A stretch of 64,000 nt of DNA from Peronospora farinosa (Eukaryota; Oomycota; Peronosporomycetes; Peronosporales; Peronosporaceae). Below, piece by piece: positions 50,711-61,709 of this stretch. Under the pieces are notes generated by a model. The model ran no database searches. It was not told the origin of the DNA and saw only the letters and a program-made list of their open reading frames with translations. The stretch covers positions 372,001-436,000 of the forward strand of contig CANTFK010000072.1 of assembly GCA_947646735.1 (NCBI GenBank), given 5' to 3'. A program made the position numbers and the translations under genes. Within the stretch, counting starts at the first letter, position 1, and the number at the start of each line of letters is the position of its first letter.

Positions 50711-53417
50711 GGGATCAACAATAATTGTTACTTAAAAATTAATATAATTGTTGTGATACAATCATTGTCGCCTTTTTAGGCAATATTGCTATAAAGATAA
50801 TTTGGATTTCGTAAGAAGTCAAATTGAAATTGCAATAATCGGACTTCATTGGGATTGGGCATAGTCTTATACAACTGAAATAAAAAAATAGTGGAATTTG
50901 ATATCAATCCGTAGCTACCCCTCTAGGTAGGATTATCCATAAAATTACCCCTGTAGCGGAATAATTCTTTAAAGATACCCAAATTTGGGGCATACTTTGC
51001 ACATGCGCTGCGCAGAATTTCTCAGGATCTCTTATGTTACGTGGTTCTTTAACGCGGACGTTTGGTTAGCGTGACATCTGCGCGAATATTTTTCGCGAGC
51101 GTTGAGTAGTGTTATAAGTCGTAGCGTATCTCACTTGGCTTTTTCTCGGTAGGAATGTCCTAAACCATGGCTGTTGTTAAGGCCGACTTGTTGCTATTCT
51201 TTCCCTTATATATGACACTTCGTTGTATATCTACTTGACTTCTGCGCGTTTTCCGTTCAAAACGGGTATTTAGGGGGAATTAAAACCACTCCTTAAGCAA
51301 GAGAGGCGCGAGGTGTACTACCAGAAGTAGCAGGGTGTCTATTGCTTTGCTTTGAGATACTTTCAGGTACCCGCTTACTCATCAAGTGATGTCGTGCTTC
51401 CCATCTTGCGGTCGTCACAAACCCGCGATCTTGTTGACGGTTCTCCAATGTGGCGGTTCCTGTCACATTCCCTAGATCTATCTCGACAGTGGATGCGTTG
51501 TCATGCGTGACGCTAGCAGTCGTTAAAGATCGAACAGATTCCGTTCAGTAGGACCAAACAAATTGCGTCTTCGAGGATCGATGCGATTGCATCCGTCATG
51601 CAACGTCGTGTCCCAAACATAATGTTTTGTGAAACGTGCACAGCATCTCTCCGATTGACGGAACCGTAACATGTCGTGCTTGGTACCGAGCTTTCCAACG
51701 CTTTTCTGAAGAAGGAGGATGCATGACAGAAAGACCTTTCTCGTTCGAACAAATCATGCAGGCTTTGTATGTTTCGGTGGCGACTTTTGACGTGGGTTCG
51801 CTACTGCAATACCCCTCTCTCAGATCAGCAGGTTCCCTTCTCAGAGCAGCAGGAATCCCTTAGCAGCCCCTCGCAGTGAAATGTATCCAGCAACTACCTC
51901 TCCACCACCCAAACGAGGGTTTCGCATAATGCTTGCTTTTTCTGTGTAAGAAGCGTTATGCACCAACAACTGTTAGTAAGTTACAAAAGACACTGCACTT
52001 CGGGTAGTGTCTCGGAGGCACATGTCGTACAACAGTGACGCCAGCGAATCTATTTGATCTGCTGATGGGGTGCTTCAGTTTTCAGCTAACAGTCGTCAGA
52101 ATCCGTGACCTTTTAATCCTCACTCAAGAAATACATGACAATTTTCTTGCCACAACGTATGCAATGCATAACTTGCACATACAGACAGCACCCTTCCATC
52201 ATCTGGTGAAAAATGATGTCGCATTGCCTAGCGCCGAAATATAGTCAGTACAATACTATAGCCGGTGGCCGCAACGATTGACACCTACATTATCTCGCAT
52301 CGTTTCAGTACTGTACATATTGGTAGCAATGCTAGCGAGATAGCTCTACAACGGGTATACAGAGTCTGTTCCTTGGTATCAAAACACTACATTTCTTTCC
52401 CCAGGACCAAACATACCAGCACAATCTACCGTACGTTGGATGTACATGTGCAATGCCAGCTTAGTATAAGCACATGTATATGCAAGTGATGGCATTAGTG
52501 AGGCAGCGCAGAGTCAATCGCGGTTCAAGAATCGGACAGTGGACCGTACGGGTTGCACTTTCCACCTAAAAGCCGGCACGGATAAAGCTTGCGCCTTAAG
52601 CTCAGCAAATCGTGTGTGTCTAAAAGGTGACATAATGAATGAAAGCCTGAAGCCAGGATGGCTGGCGTATGTCGGGAGTGGTAAACCAGAAAGCTCCGAT
52701 CTGCGATTGTCAACTGTATGCTAATATGTCGCATAGTGTGCGTATGTACCGCTTGTCGCTTTTGCATGGGCTCCGTACCTTTACATTTCGAACGAATGCC
52801 TTATACTTTAGCGGAACAGGCGCCAAGCTTGCAAGATACGCGGAGTCGATCATCGCGCAGTACTAGTTATTTGTCGCCAATGTGCAATTTCATTCCCATC
52901 GTTTCGGAACTCACTGTAGTAATATGAATGTAGAACACCCGGAGTGCATTTCCAATATTAGAATTCTAAAGCAAAAAGAAACTGGCCACACTCGCGCTCG
53001 CCTTGTTGGTGGCAACCATTACGGTGTAAATTCTGATCAAGTAGAAACGTCATCATAGTTGCCACCAATGTCGTCATGGTTGCCTTAAACGTCACGGTGC
53101 TTAATTTATCTGAATACAGTATGCATTTTTTTCGTCATTGAAGACCGCTAAGGCTGCGGTCAGATGCTCTGCTGCCACTTCCGTTTCAAGCGTTTGTATC
53201 GGTAGTGTCGTGCGTAGCGTCCAGCGCAGCGACGGGTCAATGACGCACGATGTCGACCGAATTCGAGCAAGTCCGCCATCCTTGTCGCGTGGCAGGGTTA
53301 AATACCAGACGATCAGTCGATTTATAGTCGGCGGGTCGGACAGCGTCGTCGGAGCTTGATCATTTCGGAACTTGCTGTAAATTGCACACTCGATCAATTC
53401 TCTCCTCCTCAATCAAG
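50711..53417. other. 2.7-kb region without recognised genes
   Basis: Only short ORFs (up to about 80 codons) with no domain, in mutually overlapping frames. Near 53003-53069 an 11-bp inverted repeat ttggtggcaac / gttgccaccaa is seen. Several stretches (51000-51480, 52260-52490) resemble neither gene nor the retroelements in this window. The right end should hold the promoter of the PX gene. Confidence 0.5.
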
Positions 53418-53918
53418 ATGCTTCCTCCCAGCCCTCTTACCAACTCCGTCATCGCCCTGGGCGATGTGCGGTGCAACATCGTAGCTACCCGCAAGATCGC
53501 GGGGCACACTGACTACGCCATCCGAGTGCAGACCGACCGCTATGGCGGCGAGGATCTCGTATACCGGCGCTTCTCGGCCTTTCTGCAGCTTCAGCAGCTC
53601 GTGCGCCTTCGCTTGCAGGAGGACGGCATGTGCTGTGGCGGTGATAAGAACTGCCTGCTCGCATCCTGCCTCGAGCGCGTGTTCGTGGATACTGACTTTC
53701 CCGTCATGCAAGGCCGCCTCCTCGGCAAGAACTCCAAGAGCGTAGTCCGCGAACGTGTACTGTTTCTAAACGCCTTCCTACTGGAACTTGAGGAGGCGCT
53801 CTGCAAGTGCCCGCCGGTGGTCATGACTTGCTGCGAGAAGCAGGGCTGCAAGATCACCAAGCTGCTAAAGAGCTTCTACGGCTGCCTCGTGGTGGCACCG
53901 GGCAACGATTCCATCTAA
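53418..53918 (+). CDS. PX-domain protein
   Basis: Single-exon 166-aa protein starting at the ATG at 53418; an in-frame TTG upstream was ignored. Residues ~12-140 fit a PX fold: VRCNIVATRKIAGHTDYAIR, then VYRRFSAFLQLQQLVRLRLQ, where RRF holds the phosphoinositide-contacting Arg, and a helical VVRERVLFLNAFLLELEEAL. A Pro-rich turn is only weakly visible. The C-terminus is Cys-rich (CKCPPVVMTCCEKQGCKI). It probably binds PI3P on endosomal membranes. It is short, with no BAR or other partner domain. Confidence 0.8.
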   Translation: MLPPSPLTNSVIALGDVRCNIVATRKIAGHTDYAIRVQTDRYGGEDLVYRRFSAFLQLQQLVRLRLQEDGMCCGGDKNCLLASCLERVFVDTDFPVMQGRLLGKNSKSVVRERVLFLNAFLLELEEALCKCPPVVMTCCEKQGCKITKLLKSFYGCLVVAPGNDSI

Positions 53919-54252
53919 ATCGGCGGATGGTTGCTCGCCACCTCCTCGACAGAGTGACTTTAATCATCATCATCAAGCGTCTCCGCCACAATGAGCGAGC
54001 TACACCGCGGCACTTTCGATCGAAGGAAGTGCTATAGCAAAGCTTTGCGGTTTCGGATGAGCCCATCGCATCCATACTTATTAAGTCGTCCTACTAATGT
54101 AGATTATAACGACTACTTTAAACATGCGAGACATGTAGTAGCTATTTAAGAAAATCGACGCCATTTGTACTAGAAACTCGTCTACAGTTTTGTTCTATCA
54201 CTGCCGGGTTTTAAGTGTCGACCCGAAAGATTTGATAACTAGCAGAAAAGAA
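53919..54252. other. Intergenic, no gene seen
   Basis: 3' flank of the PX gene; AT-rich after 54090. Confidence 0.5.
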
Positions 54253-54970
54253 ATGGTTACGAAGGTCCGCGACGACTGGAAGCAGGTACTGGATCGCAGT
54301 GAGATATAGTCGGTACGGATATCACTGCTTAGGAGGAGGAAACGGCTTCATCCTACACAAGAATTGGTGTGGGCTATGCAATTGATGAAGCTGACATACA
54401 ATCGCTTACGTCGGACATTGGTCACGCCGAGCGTTTACTCACGTTTGCGACAGTAAGGCAATATCAATATTGCTTTTCAGTTGTTCAGCACTTAACTTCA
54501 TGTCCGATGCAGCTGAGCGTTAGTCTGCACGATGGTATCGCCGAGCACAACGGCAACTAAGTCAGTCAAACAAGTAGCACCTTCAAGATAATATGAAAGA
54601 AGGTATGAGTACGGCCATTGGTACTGGGTAGCTGTAGCATTGGGAATTAATGGGTGCAAAATGAGGAAGTGCTTGCTATTCATGAAGCAATGGAAGACGG
54701 TGCTGCATAATGTTCGATTGTAGCCTGTTTTCAAGGACTCCTACTAGGAGGCACCAAATTCAACTTACTACATGATGTTAGATCAAAAGCAATTAAAAAG
54801 TCGTCACAAAGCAATTTACTTGTCGCCGTCTGTAGGTTCAGGCCGAAGAATCAGTCGAAGAAGTTGGAAAGACAAATCCAGCGTCTTCTAGTCGCCCCAC
54901 TCGACATCGCTTGCAAGTGTCCCTATACGAGAAGTTCTACTCGAAAGAAAAGACGGTCAGCGCAACCTGA
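54253..54970 (+). CDS. Candidate three-exon gene for a 93-aa protein
   Basis: Proposed exons 54253-54285, 54333-54452 and 54842-54970. Each ends between codons, and the joints have GT-AG ends: CAG|GTACTG...CTTAG|GAG, ACA|GTAAGG...TTCAG|GCC. The predicted protein starts MVTKVRDDWKQ, continues ASSYTRIGVGYAIDEADIQS and ends RLQVSLYEKFYSKEKTVSAT, with an acidic, helical middle. The first intron is short (47 bp) and the second long (389 bp), and exon 2 also stays open past its proposed end, so the model is uncertain. No family is recognised. Confidence 0.4.
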
Positions 54971-55279
54971 AAACGAAGTAATATGTCTAGACAACAGTAC
55001 GTGGTTGCCTGAAGCAGACAGACAAAATGGTAGGAGTGAGATTAACTAGCGGCAACAAGCAGCCTGTAACAGCTCTGCTTACCGCAATTGGTGCATTTCC
55101 AGTCCCCCTACAAAAGCAAAACTCACACGCTTAAACATTGTTTCTGCAACATGGAAAACTAAAGCTGTAGACCAGTTTACCGGCCACCAATCCATGTGCG
55201 GTGCGACCTTCTTCGGTGCAAGTGATGCTTTCAACTGCAAGTGATCCAAGGCGTAAGCTTGACCGTTTCATGGCTGCCT
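54971..55279. other. Intergenic, no gene seen
   Basis: Lies between the candidate small gene and the 3' end of the minus-strand unknown gene; no ORF of note. Confidence 0.5.
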
Positions 55280-56165
55280 TCACGGAGGCCATCTTACCAT
55301 TTGAATGAGCTCGTTCGTATCAGTCGTCTGGCGTGGATAAAATGTGGGCGTCGTGGCTGAAAGACCAAAGACTTGGCTATTGTCCAGCACATCGTGCGAC
55401 TCGTTCTCCGCTTCAGTATCAGTAAACTTGTCGAATGGAATTGCCTTTTCTTCCGACGCCTCTGCATCATCACTGGAAGGACAACAAACACCGTCAAATC
55501 TGGAAGCTCGGTACCCATAATGCAGCTTGCAAATGAAATTCTGCCTGTGCAGTGGTTCAAAAGATGGGATGTTGGGAAGTCCGTAGTATTTCTTGAAGCT
55601 GCGAATTGGCTGCTCAAGTGCCAACACTTTCGGCTGCATTGCTCGAATTAGTGCGGTTCCAGACAGACAGCGCTTGCTGGCTTCGGCATAGGACAACTTC
55701 TTGATCGATTCAGCCGACTCTTTCTTTGTTTCAGCCATGTCTTTTGCCAATTCAGAAAGCTCTTCTGGGGATATGCTCCAGATCGTGCGTCCAGACAGGG
55801 TCACTTTAAGGCGCTGCGTCTCTTCGACAACACGCGATTTCTCGACCCCAGAAGACAGAAAGCACTGATGCTGGTGATTGTATTTCTGCGTAGTACCTAC
55901 GGACATCAAAGGCAACGAGTTGTTCTTGCTATCAATTGATGTCAAATAAACTATATCTGTTGGCGATCTTCATACCAAATTTCATCGGACGTGTCTCGCT
56001 CCATACAGCAGATTCCGACGCTTGTTTTAATGCATCAGGCGACTGACTGATGTCTATTGGAGGCAGTGGTGGTAGTGGTGGAAGAACAAATGGTGAAGTA
56101 GGTGGAGATGCGGGCGATTTTGACCCCAGCGCGAGATTGCGTACGTTCTCCGGGGTGGACGCCAT
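55280..56165 (-). CDS. Conserved-looking protein of unknown function
   Basis: Two exons on the minus strand, 55976-56165 and 55280-55896, joined across a 79-bp intron (GTATGA...CCGTAG) that splits a Gly codon and restores one frame, giving 268 aa. The ATG at 56165 is preferred over an upstream TTG. The N-terminus is Pro-rich (PFVLPPLPPLPPIDIS). The middle looks structured and charged (RTIWSISPEELSELAKDMAE; EASKRCLSGTALIRAMQPKV) and contains KKYYGLPNIPSFEPLHRQNF. The C-terminus is acidic. No signal peptide, TM segment or known domain is seen. It is divergent from the PPR-like gene with only 99 bp between start codons. Confidence 0.72.
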
Positions 56166-56264
56166 GCTCCAAGTTGAAGTGAGACCTTCACTCCGACTTT
56201 GGGTCGATACGGTACACCGTACCAAAACGTGGTGTTACCACACTAAATACCGATAAAGTCCACA
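56166..56264. promoter_or_regulatory. 99-bp divergent promoter region
   Basis: Start codons of the unknown gene (minus) and the PPR-like gene (plus) are 99 bp apart, so transcription must start from a shared short region, which suggests co-regulation. No clear TATA or Inr consensus stands out. Confidence 0.45.
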
Positions 56265-58463
56265 ATGCGTCAAGTGAGCGAGTGCATGCGGCTGTTTCGA
56301 GCGTTTCCCCGTCGCTCTTTTGTGTCCTCCTACTCCTCTTTCATCCGCTCCTATCCCATAATCTCATCGTCCGTTCGTTTCTTGCATGTAGAGCGAGACA
56401 AAAACAATGTGTCGGAGCCAGTCGTAGCACTAAAACCGTCTCTGAACCCCACATCTGAAGTTAAAATTGAGCCAATTAGTAAACTTCTTGACTGTATAAA
56501 TGACCCAAAATCGAGGTATCACGTGGCACTTAAGGCGTTTAATAATCTGCGGTCGCGCAATTTGAAGCTCAGTGAAAATTTGTATCTGTCACTACTGTAT
56601 AAAGCATCACGTGAAGGTCGCTTTGTGCGGGTATGGAAAGGTTATAATGAGTTTTTAGAGGACGAAAAGAAAGGTCTCGTGAAGACAATAAAGAGAGCTT
56701 CCACTACGTGGCCCAGCATTACAACCGCGAGAATGCAAATGCATCGCTTTGTGCTTTGGTCAATGCTGGACACGGACCGTGCATATGAAATGGGAACGTT
56801 TTATCAGAATGAAGTCATTGGCAAATGTAATGTGGCTGGGATCCATGAGCCAGATTCGTACAATTTTTTATTACGAGTGGAATGCACAACGAAAGTAATG
56901 GACGAAACAGACCAAGGCCTGCGACAGCGAGTGGAGACACTGCTTGACGCAATGGAGCGCTTAAAATTGCATACGAGCTACTCGTCTACTCATATGCTCG
57001 TAAGGTTGATTTTGTATCGTCCAGAGATATTTTTTGATGCTTTAACGAATGAAGAGAGCGTTGGAGACGAAGTGAGGGCCAATTTAGATACCAAGTACAC
57101 AGTCAAAGCAATGGGGGAATTAGTGATCGAATACATGGATCGTTTCCCGTATGCACTCGCGCTGGACTCAAAACGGCTTTCGATTGCAGTAAGTGCTGCC
57201 GCTGCGGCTGGTCAGTATGACGCTGCTAAGATGCTACTTCAGCACGGAGCGGCACACCACGTGCCAATTGATGCAGGGTCGTTCGCGCATGCTGTGGGGA
57301 GTGCCTCAGATGATGCTGGTCGCTTTGAGATTGCCGATTTGTACATGCATGCCAAGGAGCACGAGCGTATTTACACTGTTCAAGACACAGACAGTAGCTG
57401 TGTCAACTATCTGCTGCTCTACGCCATACTCGATGGCAACTTCAAGCACATGATGGAGCTCCTACAGGAGATGCAACTCAATAACAACAAAGCAAGCCAT
57501 CGAACAGTGAGTGAGTTATTCAAAAGTATTGCGCAGTTCCGAGCAGAGATCCAGAGAGCTAGCACTAGAAACGATGCCGACAAGAAACTGGCCGAGTGTC
57601 CAACAACTATGGAGTTATTTGAGAAGTTTCCAAATGCCATTCCTTACACCACACACTCGCTCTCTCAAGGCATACTTCAGAGTCTGTATGCTGGAGACCT
57701 AGCTGTAGCCCTCGAGCTCATGCGTACAGCTTTCTGGTGTGAAGATGTCAAGTTGCGGCCGGAGATTTACTCTCAGCTGCTATACCCTCTGCTCGCCGGC
57801 GGACAGCGAGGTGGGGATAAATCTGGCGATGTCAGTGTGTTTGATCGTCTGGAAGTGGAGCGACATTTTGACAGGCTGTATCCGAACCAGCGTGCACACT
57901 TGAACGCGCTGATTGTTAATATTTGCCAGTCCAATGAGGACTTCTCTACAATGCTGGTGTGTCTGGATCGCTGGCAGGCACAAGGTCACCCACCGATGAG
58001 TCGACGAGTTGTGCAACGTGTGTTCGATATGATCTCGAAGCAGGTCCAGCAGCTTCGAAAGCGCGATGACAACAGTCCACTTGGTACTACTTTCATCGTT
58101 GACGGCACGAAGCTGTCGTATGAGGCCTTTCTAGTGCGATATCGCAACATCATTACGTGGGACGCCTGGACATTTGAGCGTGCAATTGTCCGTGCTCGTA
58201 CAAGTGGCCTGTACGCCGACGTGGTTGTGTTACTGGCGCAGGCCGCCTCGCGTGGTCTAATACTCAATACCGCTGCCTACGTTGTATCGCTTTGCGTTCT
58301 AGAAGAGATTGGTGAGCCGTCTGCAATTGTGGCTTGCGTAGAGAAAATGAAGGCGAATGATGCGTGGGAAAAAGCTGTAGCTAAGGACTCAAATGTGCAG
58401 GGGATTTTGGACCGAGCCTTGGGCAATCTGCCGGTAGAAGAAGCAAAAGACCGAGAGCTGTAG
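56265..58463 (+). CDS. PPR-like protein, probably mitochondrial
   Basis: A single exon of 732 codons. The first ~45 residues are rich in Arg, Ser and Phe and poor in acids (RLFRAFPRRSFVSSYSSFIR), as in mitochondrial targeting peptides. The body is all-helical with loosely spaced PPR-type pairs, for example LYLSLLYKASREGRFVRVWK, KRLSIAVSAAAAAGQYDAAK, NYLLLYAILDGNFKHMMELL and YVVSLCVLEEIGEPSAIVAC. The repeats are degenerate and do not form a regular 35-residue array. Such proteins bind organellar RNA and act in its processing or translation. It is divergent from the unknown gene at 55280-56165. Confidence 0.72.
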   Translation: MRQVSECMRLFRAFPRRSFVSSYSSFIRSYPIISSSVRFLHVERDKNNVSEPVVALKPSLNPTSEVKIEPISKLLDCINDPKSRYHVALKAFNNLRSRNLKLSENLYLSLLYKASREGRFVRVWKGYNEFLEDEKKGLVKTIKRASTTWPSITTARMQMHRFVLWSMLDTDRAYEMGTFYQNEVIGKCNVAGIHEPDSYNFLLRVECTTKVMDETDQGLRQRVETLLDAMERLKLHTSYSSTHMLVRLILYRPEIFFDALTNEESVGDEVRANLDTKYTVKAMGELVIEYMDRFPYALALDSKRLSIAVSAAAAAGQYDAAKMLLQHGAAHHVPIDAGSFAHAVGSASDDAGRFEIADLYMHAKEHERIYTVQDTDSSCVNYLLLYAILDGNFKHMMELLQEMQLNNNKASHRTVSELFKSIAQFRAEIQRASTRNDADKKLAECPTTMELFEKFPNAIPYTTHSLSQGILQSLYAGDLAVALELMRTAFWCEDVKLRPEIYSQLLYPLLAGGQRGGDKSGDVSVFDRLEVERHFDRLYPNQRAHLNALIVNICQSNEDFSTMLVCLDRWQAQGHPPMSRRVVQRVFDMISKQVQQLRKRDDNSPLGTTFIVDGTKLSYEAFLVRYRNIITWDAWTFERAIVRARTSGLYADVVVLLAQAASRGLILNTAAYVVSLCVLEEIGEPSAIVACVEKMKANDAWEKAVAKDSNVQGILDRALGNLPVEEAKDREL

Positions 58464-58573
58464 AAATTACCAACCACAATAATGGGAACACTCCAAGTTT
58501 AAGTTGTTGCTCATTCCTCAAACTTCGAAAGTCTCCGCAATCGAAAATCTTTCGGGATCTGCGTTTAGATCCG

Positions 58574-59988
58574 ATGGCTGAGCTGAATTATGGGCAGATG
58601 CGTTTGGCCATGCAGACAGACGAAGCCAAACGCGCTCGTCAGCGTGAACATGTCAAGAACAGCTACTACCGACAACAGGCGAGAACAAATGCTGCCAAGA
58701 AAGTGTGGATCTCTGCTAATACGTCTTTTATGTGTTTACCAGAATGTGATGAAAGCTCTGCGCCGCAAGGTTTGCGAGTTGGAGCGTGAATATTCGTGCA
58801 CGATCCAGCTGAAGCAGCAGCTACAGTTGCGCGAGGATACAGGGGCTTCGGACAGCGACAAGACCACAAACGACCTGGTGGAGCAATATATGCAATTGTC
58901 TATCAAGAAACAGCAACTCTGTCGAGAGAATCAGGAGCTGGCGCTTATAGTGGCTAAGCATGCGACGTTCCAGTTCAAGATGCAAAACTTCCTGGACTCG
59001 AAGCCCAAACTGACACTAGAGCCACCTCCAATTACGGTAATACTTGTCAACTCTATCTGTAGGCGTTCAGCTAAAGAAGCCCTCTTGAGGGTGTGAGACT
59101 CAGAAGAATGTAATTGCTTGAGTACTCACCATCCCGTGCATTCCAGGTGAACGAAATAACATTGGAGTCTTTTTCAGTTCCAGAGTGCCATCAGATTGCC
59201 CTCGATGCATACCAAGAGATCCGTAGTTTCTTGCAAAGCAATAGCTACCTGACCTCCGGTCTCGAGCTGTTTGGATGGCGTGAACAGCGACGAGAGGCGC
59301 CGGATCATGTCAAGTTCACGCTCAAAAAGCGCTTTCCCGGCGTCAATTCTATGGAAATGTCAGCCCGTGGCTGGCGCGTGTTGTCTTCGCCTCGAGGTCT
59401 AATGGGACTGTACTCGTCCACGATGCGCTTGTCGATCAAAGTGTTGCAGGTTGTGGATGATCATAATGTAATCATGTATCGTGTCATCACAAACACAAAT
59501 ACGATGGCCACTGTCCAGTCGTTGTTCCTGGTCACGCGCTTTCACATGGCGAACGGGTACATTATACTCTTCCGATCAGTAGACCACAATCGGCTGCGAA
59601 GGATTCACCCAGACGGTAGTATCGGGACTTGGGATACACAAGGTGGAGGAACACAGGTCAAGTGGCTTGACATGTTCACATGGTACGTTGATTTTAGTAA
59701 TGAGTAATCCGTTTGGCTGCACCGTTGCTAACAGAATTGACACGTGCAGGACTTTATTTGAAGACGAACCAGACAATGGTAATGCTGTGATCTTTAGCTA
59801 CGGTGGGATCGTGTATAGCACACCGGCTGCTGATACACGTGTGTGGATGCTTGAGATCTTGTCGCTTGCTTTGCGATGGGAAAACAAAGTTGTGGGACCA
59901 CCTTTAATGGTGAGTGGGTGACACCGTAACAATAACTCAACAGCTGTGTGTGAATGAACGATCTTGTGAAATTAAGTTGATACAGTGA
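58574..59988 (+). CDS. START-like protein with bZIP-like N-terminus (oomycete M96-like family)
   Basis: Five exons proposed: 58574-58702, 58743-59036, 59147-59682, 59750-59909 and 59944-59988, giving 387 aa with all phases consistent. Two introns are very short (40 and 34 bp), so the last exon (CVNERSCEIKLIQ) is less certain; without it the protein ends VSG. Residues ~18-60 are basic (KRARQREHVKNSYYRQQ) and run into a Leu-rich coiled coil, like a bZIP. The C-terminal half is a START-like domain: GWREQRREAPDHVKFTLKKR, LSIKVLQVVDDHNVIMYRVI, YIILFRSVDHNRLRRIHPDG. This layout is common in oomycete proteins annotated as M96 mating-specific-like; their ligand is not established. Confidence 0.65.
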
Positions 59989-60061
59989 AGTCTACCACGG
60001 CACAGAGAGAACTGAGAAGTTGGATTTCACAGTCTGTTCTTCGCAGCATCAAGCAACTGTA

Positions 60062-60720
60062 GGTTGGTCCTAATCTTGCCATGTCCTTCATGTGCTTGCG
60101 GCATTCAGCGACTTGGAAGTTGGTGAAGGCCTGATCGATGATGGCGTCGATGGCGCTTCGATGAGCCGGACAAGACGGCTCGAAGCGGAACTTTACGGTG
60201 GACTTCTTGACAACAACCTTCTTGAATTCCGTATATGTGGAGCAACAGTCTCGTGCTTGAAGTACACAGCCGGCTTGATTGGGACCTACTCGTTAAGCGG
60301 TAGCAGCACCTCGACATTGAGGCGGTTCACCTTGCCGTTACATACGTCATTTTCGTCATCGTTCCGAGCATACGGAGTCCATCGTAGAACAACTAGACTC
60401 GCAAACAGCCGTTTTCAGCTGAAACTTGGTGGTCTTTGCCGTCTTGGTCTTTTCCAGCACTTCATACTGCGCATTTTTGCTCTTGAAATCGAGCACGTCG
60501 GCCAAGTGAGCGAGATTGCCTTCTGCAGCAGGTGGTTTTTCTGCACGTAGTCCCAGACTCTTTCCCATCGATTGGAAGCGCTGCTTGACCTCAATGACCC
60601 GCGTGACCCGGTAACCGGTCAAGAGGGTCGTCCAGAAACCGTTCGATTGCAAAGTATCTTCAACTGCTTTAACACTGACATTGTCTACCCATTCGGTTGA
60701 AGAGCGAATCATGACCAACG
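60062..60720 (-). pseudogene. Decayed gene of unknown function
   Basis: Minus-strand coding-like segments in changing frames: SVKAVEDTLQSNGFWTTLLT and YRVTRVIEVKQRFQSMGKSL (60356-60718), then KVNRLNVEVLLPLNE and KPAVYFKHETVAP near 60280, then FKKVVVKKSTVKFRFEPSCP near 60190. Stops separate them and no intron joins them. The family is not recognised. Confidence 0.45.
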
Positions 60721-60829
60721 GGGCTCGTTAAAGCAGTCGTAAATGATGGTCGCCTTAATCCCGCAGAAACGTACAATCTACCTCAACAGCGTTATAGAAG
60801 TGTGTGATGGTGTTTTACAATGTAGGACA

Positions 60830-61560
60830 TGAATTACATGCTCCACATTGTAAACCACCATCACAGACGAGTTCCTGAGCACCCTCAGCACCGGCTACGT
60901 CGCGGTGGACACCATGCGTGTGTCTACTGGTATTGCTGCTTCTGCAGCAGCTCATCACGCCCCCTGCAAGGTCTGGACAATTCGCTACTGAGCCGACTGT
61001 ACAGCCTCGTCTTCAGTAAGACGGAACCTGAGGGTGTGTACCGGATCATCGAAGTGACGATGATGAAGGCTACTGCGGTGTTGTGGACGGTTTGTGCTGG
61101 GGAGCACTACCTTGGAAATACGAGTGAAGCAAGTTGGAGGAAGGCATTCAGTTTAAGCACGAGACAAGAGGAGAAGAATATTAAAGCACCCACAGAGAGC
61201 AACGTCAACTTTTAAGTTCTTTTCTACGCTGCCGGATGGTTCCGAGCGTATCAATACACTAGTTCAGTGTGCATTCAAAAACTACCAAGATACAGAGTGC
61301 ACACGGTACAGCACGGACACGCTCCGCTACTACTACATCCAAACTGGCGGTCCCAGTATTTTGGAGAGGGAAGCAAGGGTTCTATACAAGCGGTATGCTC
61401 TTGACGAGGGGAGAAGACCTTCGAGAATCTTTCCTTGGAAGAGAAGGAAAATATAGTGCAGTTGTATAACCATTTTATATACACAAATGGGTCCATTGAA
61501 ACGAAAGGATGACTCTATCGAGATGCTGGAGAGACCGTTTATTTAAATTACTGTAGGATA
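60830..61560 (+). pseudogene. Possible remnant of a BCS1-like AAA protein N-terminus
   Basis: Plus-strand pieces in different frames: LLSRLYSLVFSKTEPEGVYR near 60985-61040, FFSTLPDGSERINTLVQCAF near 61220-61275, RYYYIQTGGPSILEREARVL near 61330-61385, and KTFENLSLEEKENIVQLYNH near 61420-61480. The last resembles the segment before the Walker A motif in BCS1-like AAA proteins (KTFxSLFFPEK...LLxLxxxF), but no Walker A follows and the sequence ends in stops. The assignment is tentative. Confidence 0.35.
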
Positions 61561-61709
61561 GTATACTACTCAATGGGCAAAGACAGGCAGGATACAGAGT
61601 TGATTAGTGGTACGTCACCTGTCATCTGCTGTTACAACGCGTGAGCGGTTCTAGAACCTGCAATAATTAATTCTTGATCATGTATACATTATAGCAGTAT
61701 CGACCGACC

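Noticed and set aside
59576..59776. Short minus-strand ORF within the START-like gene.
   Set aside because: Shadow of a well-supported exon on the plus strand.
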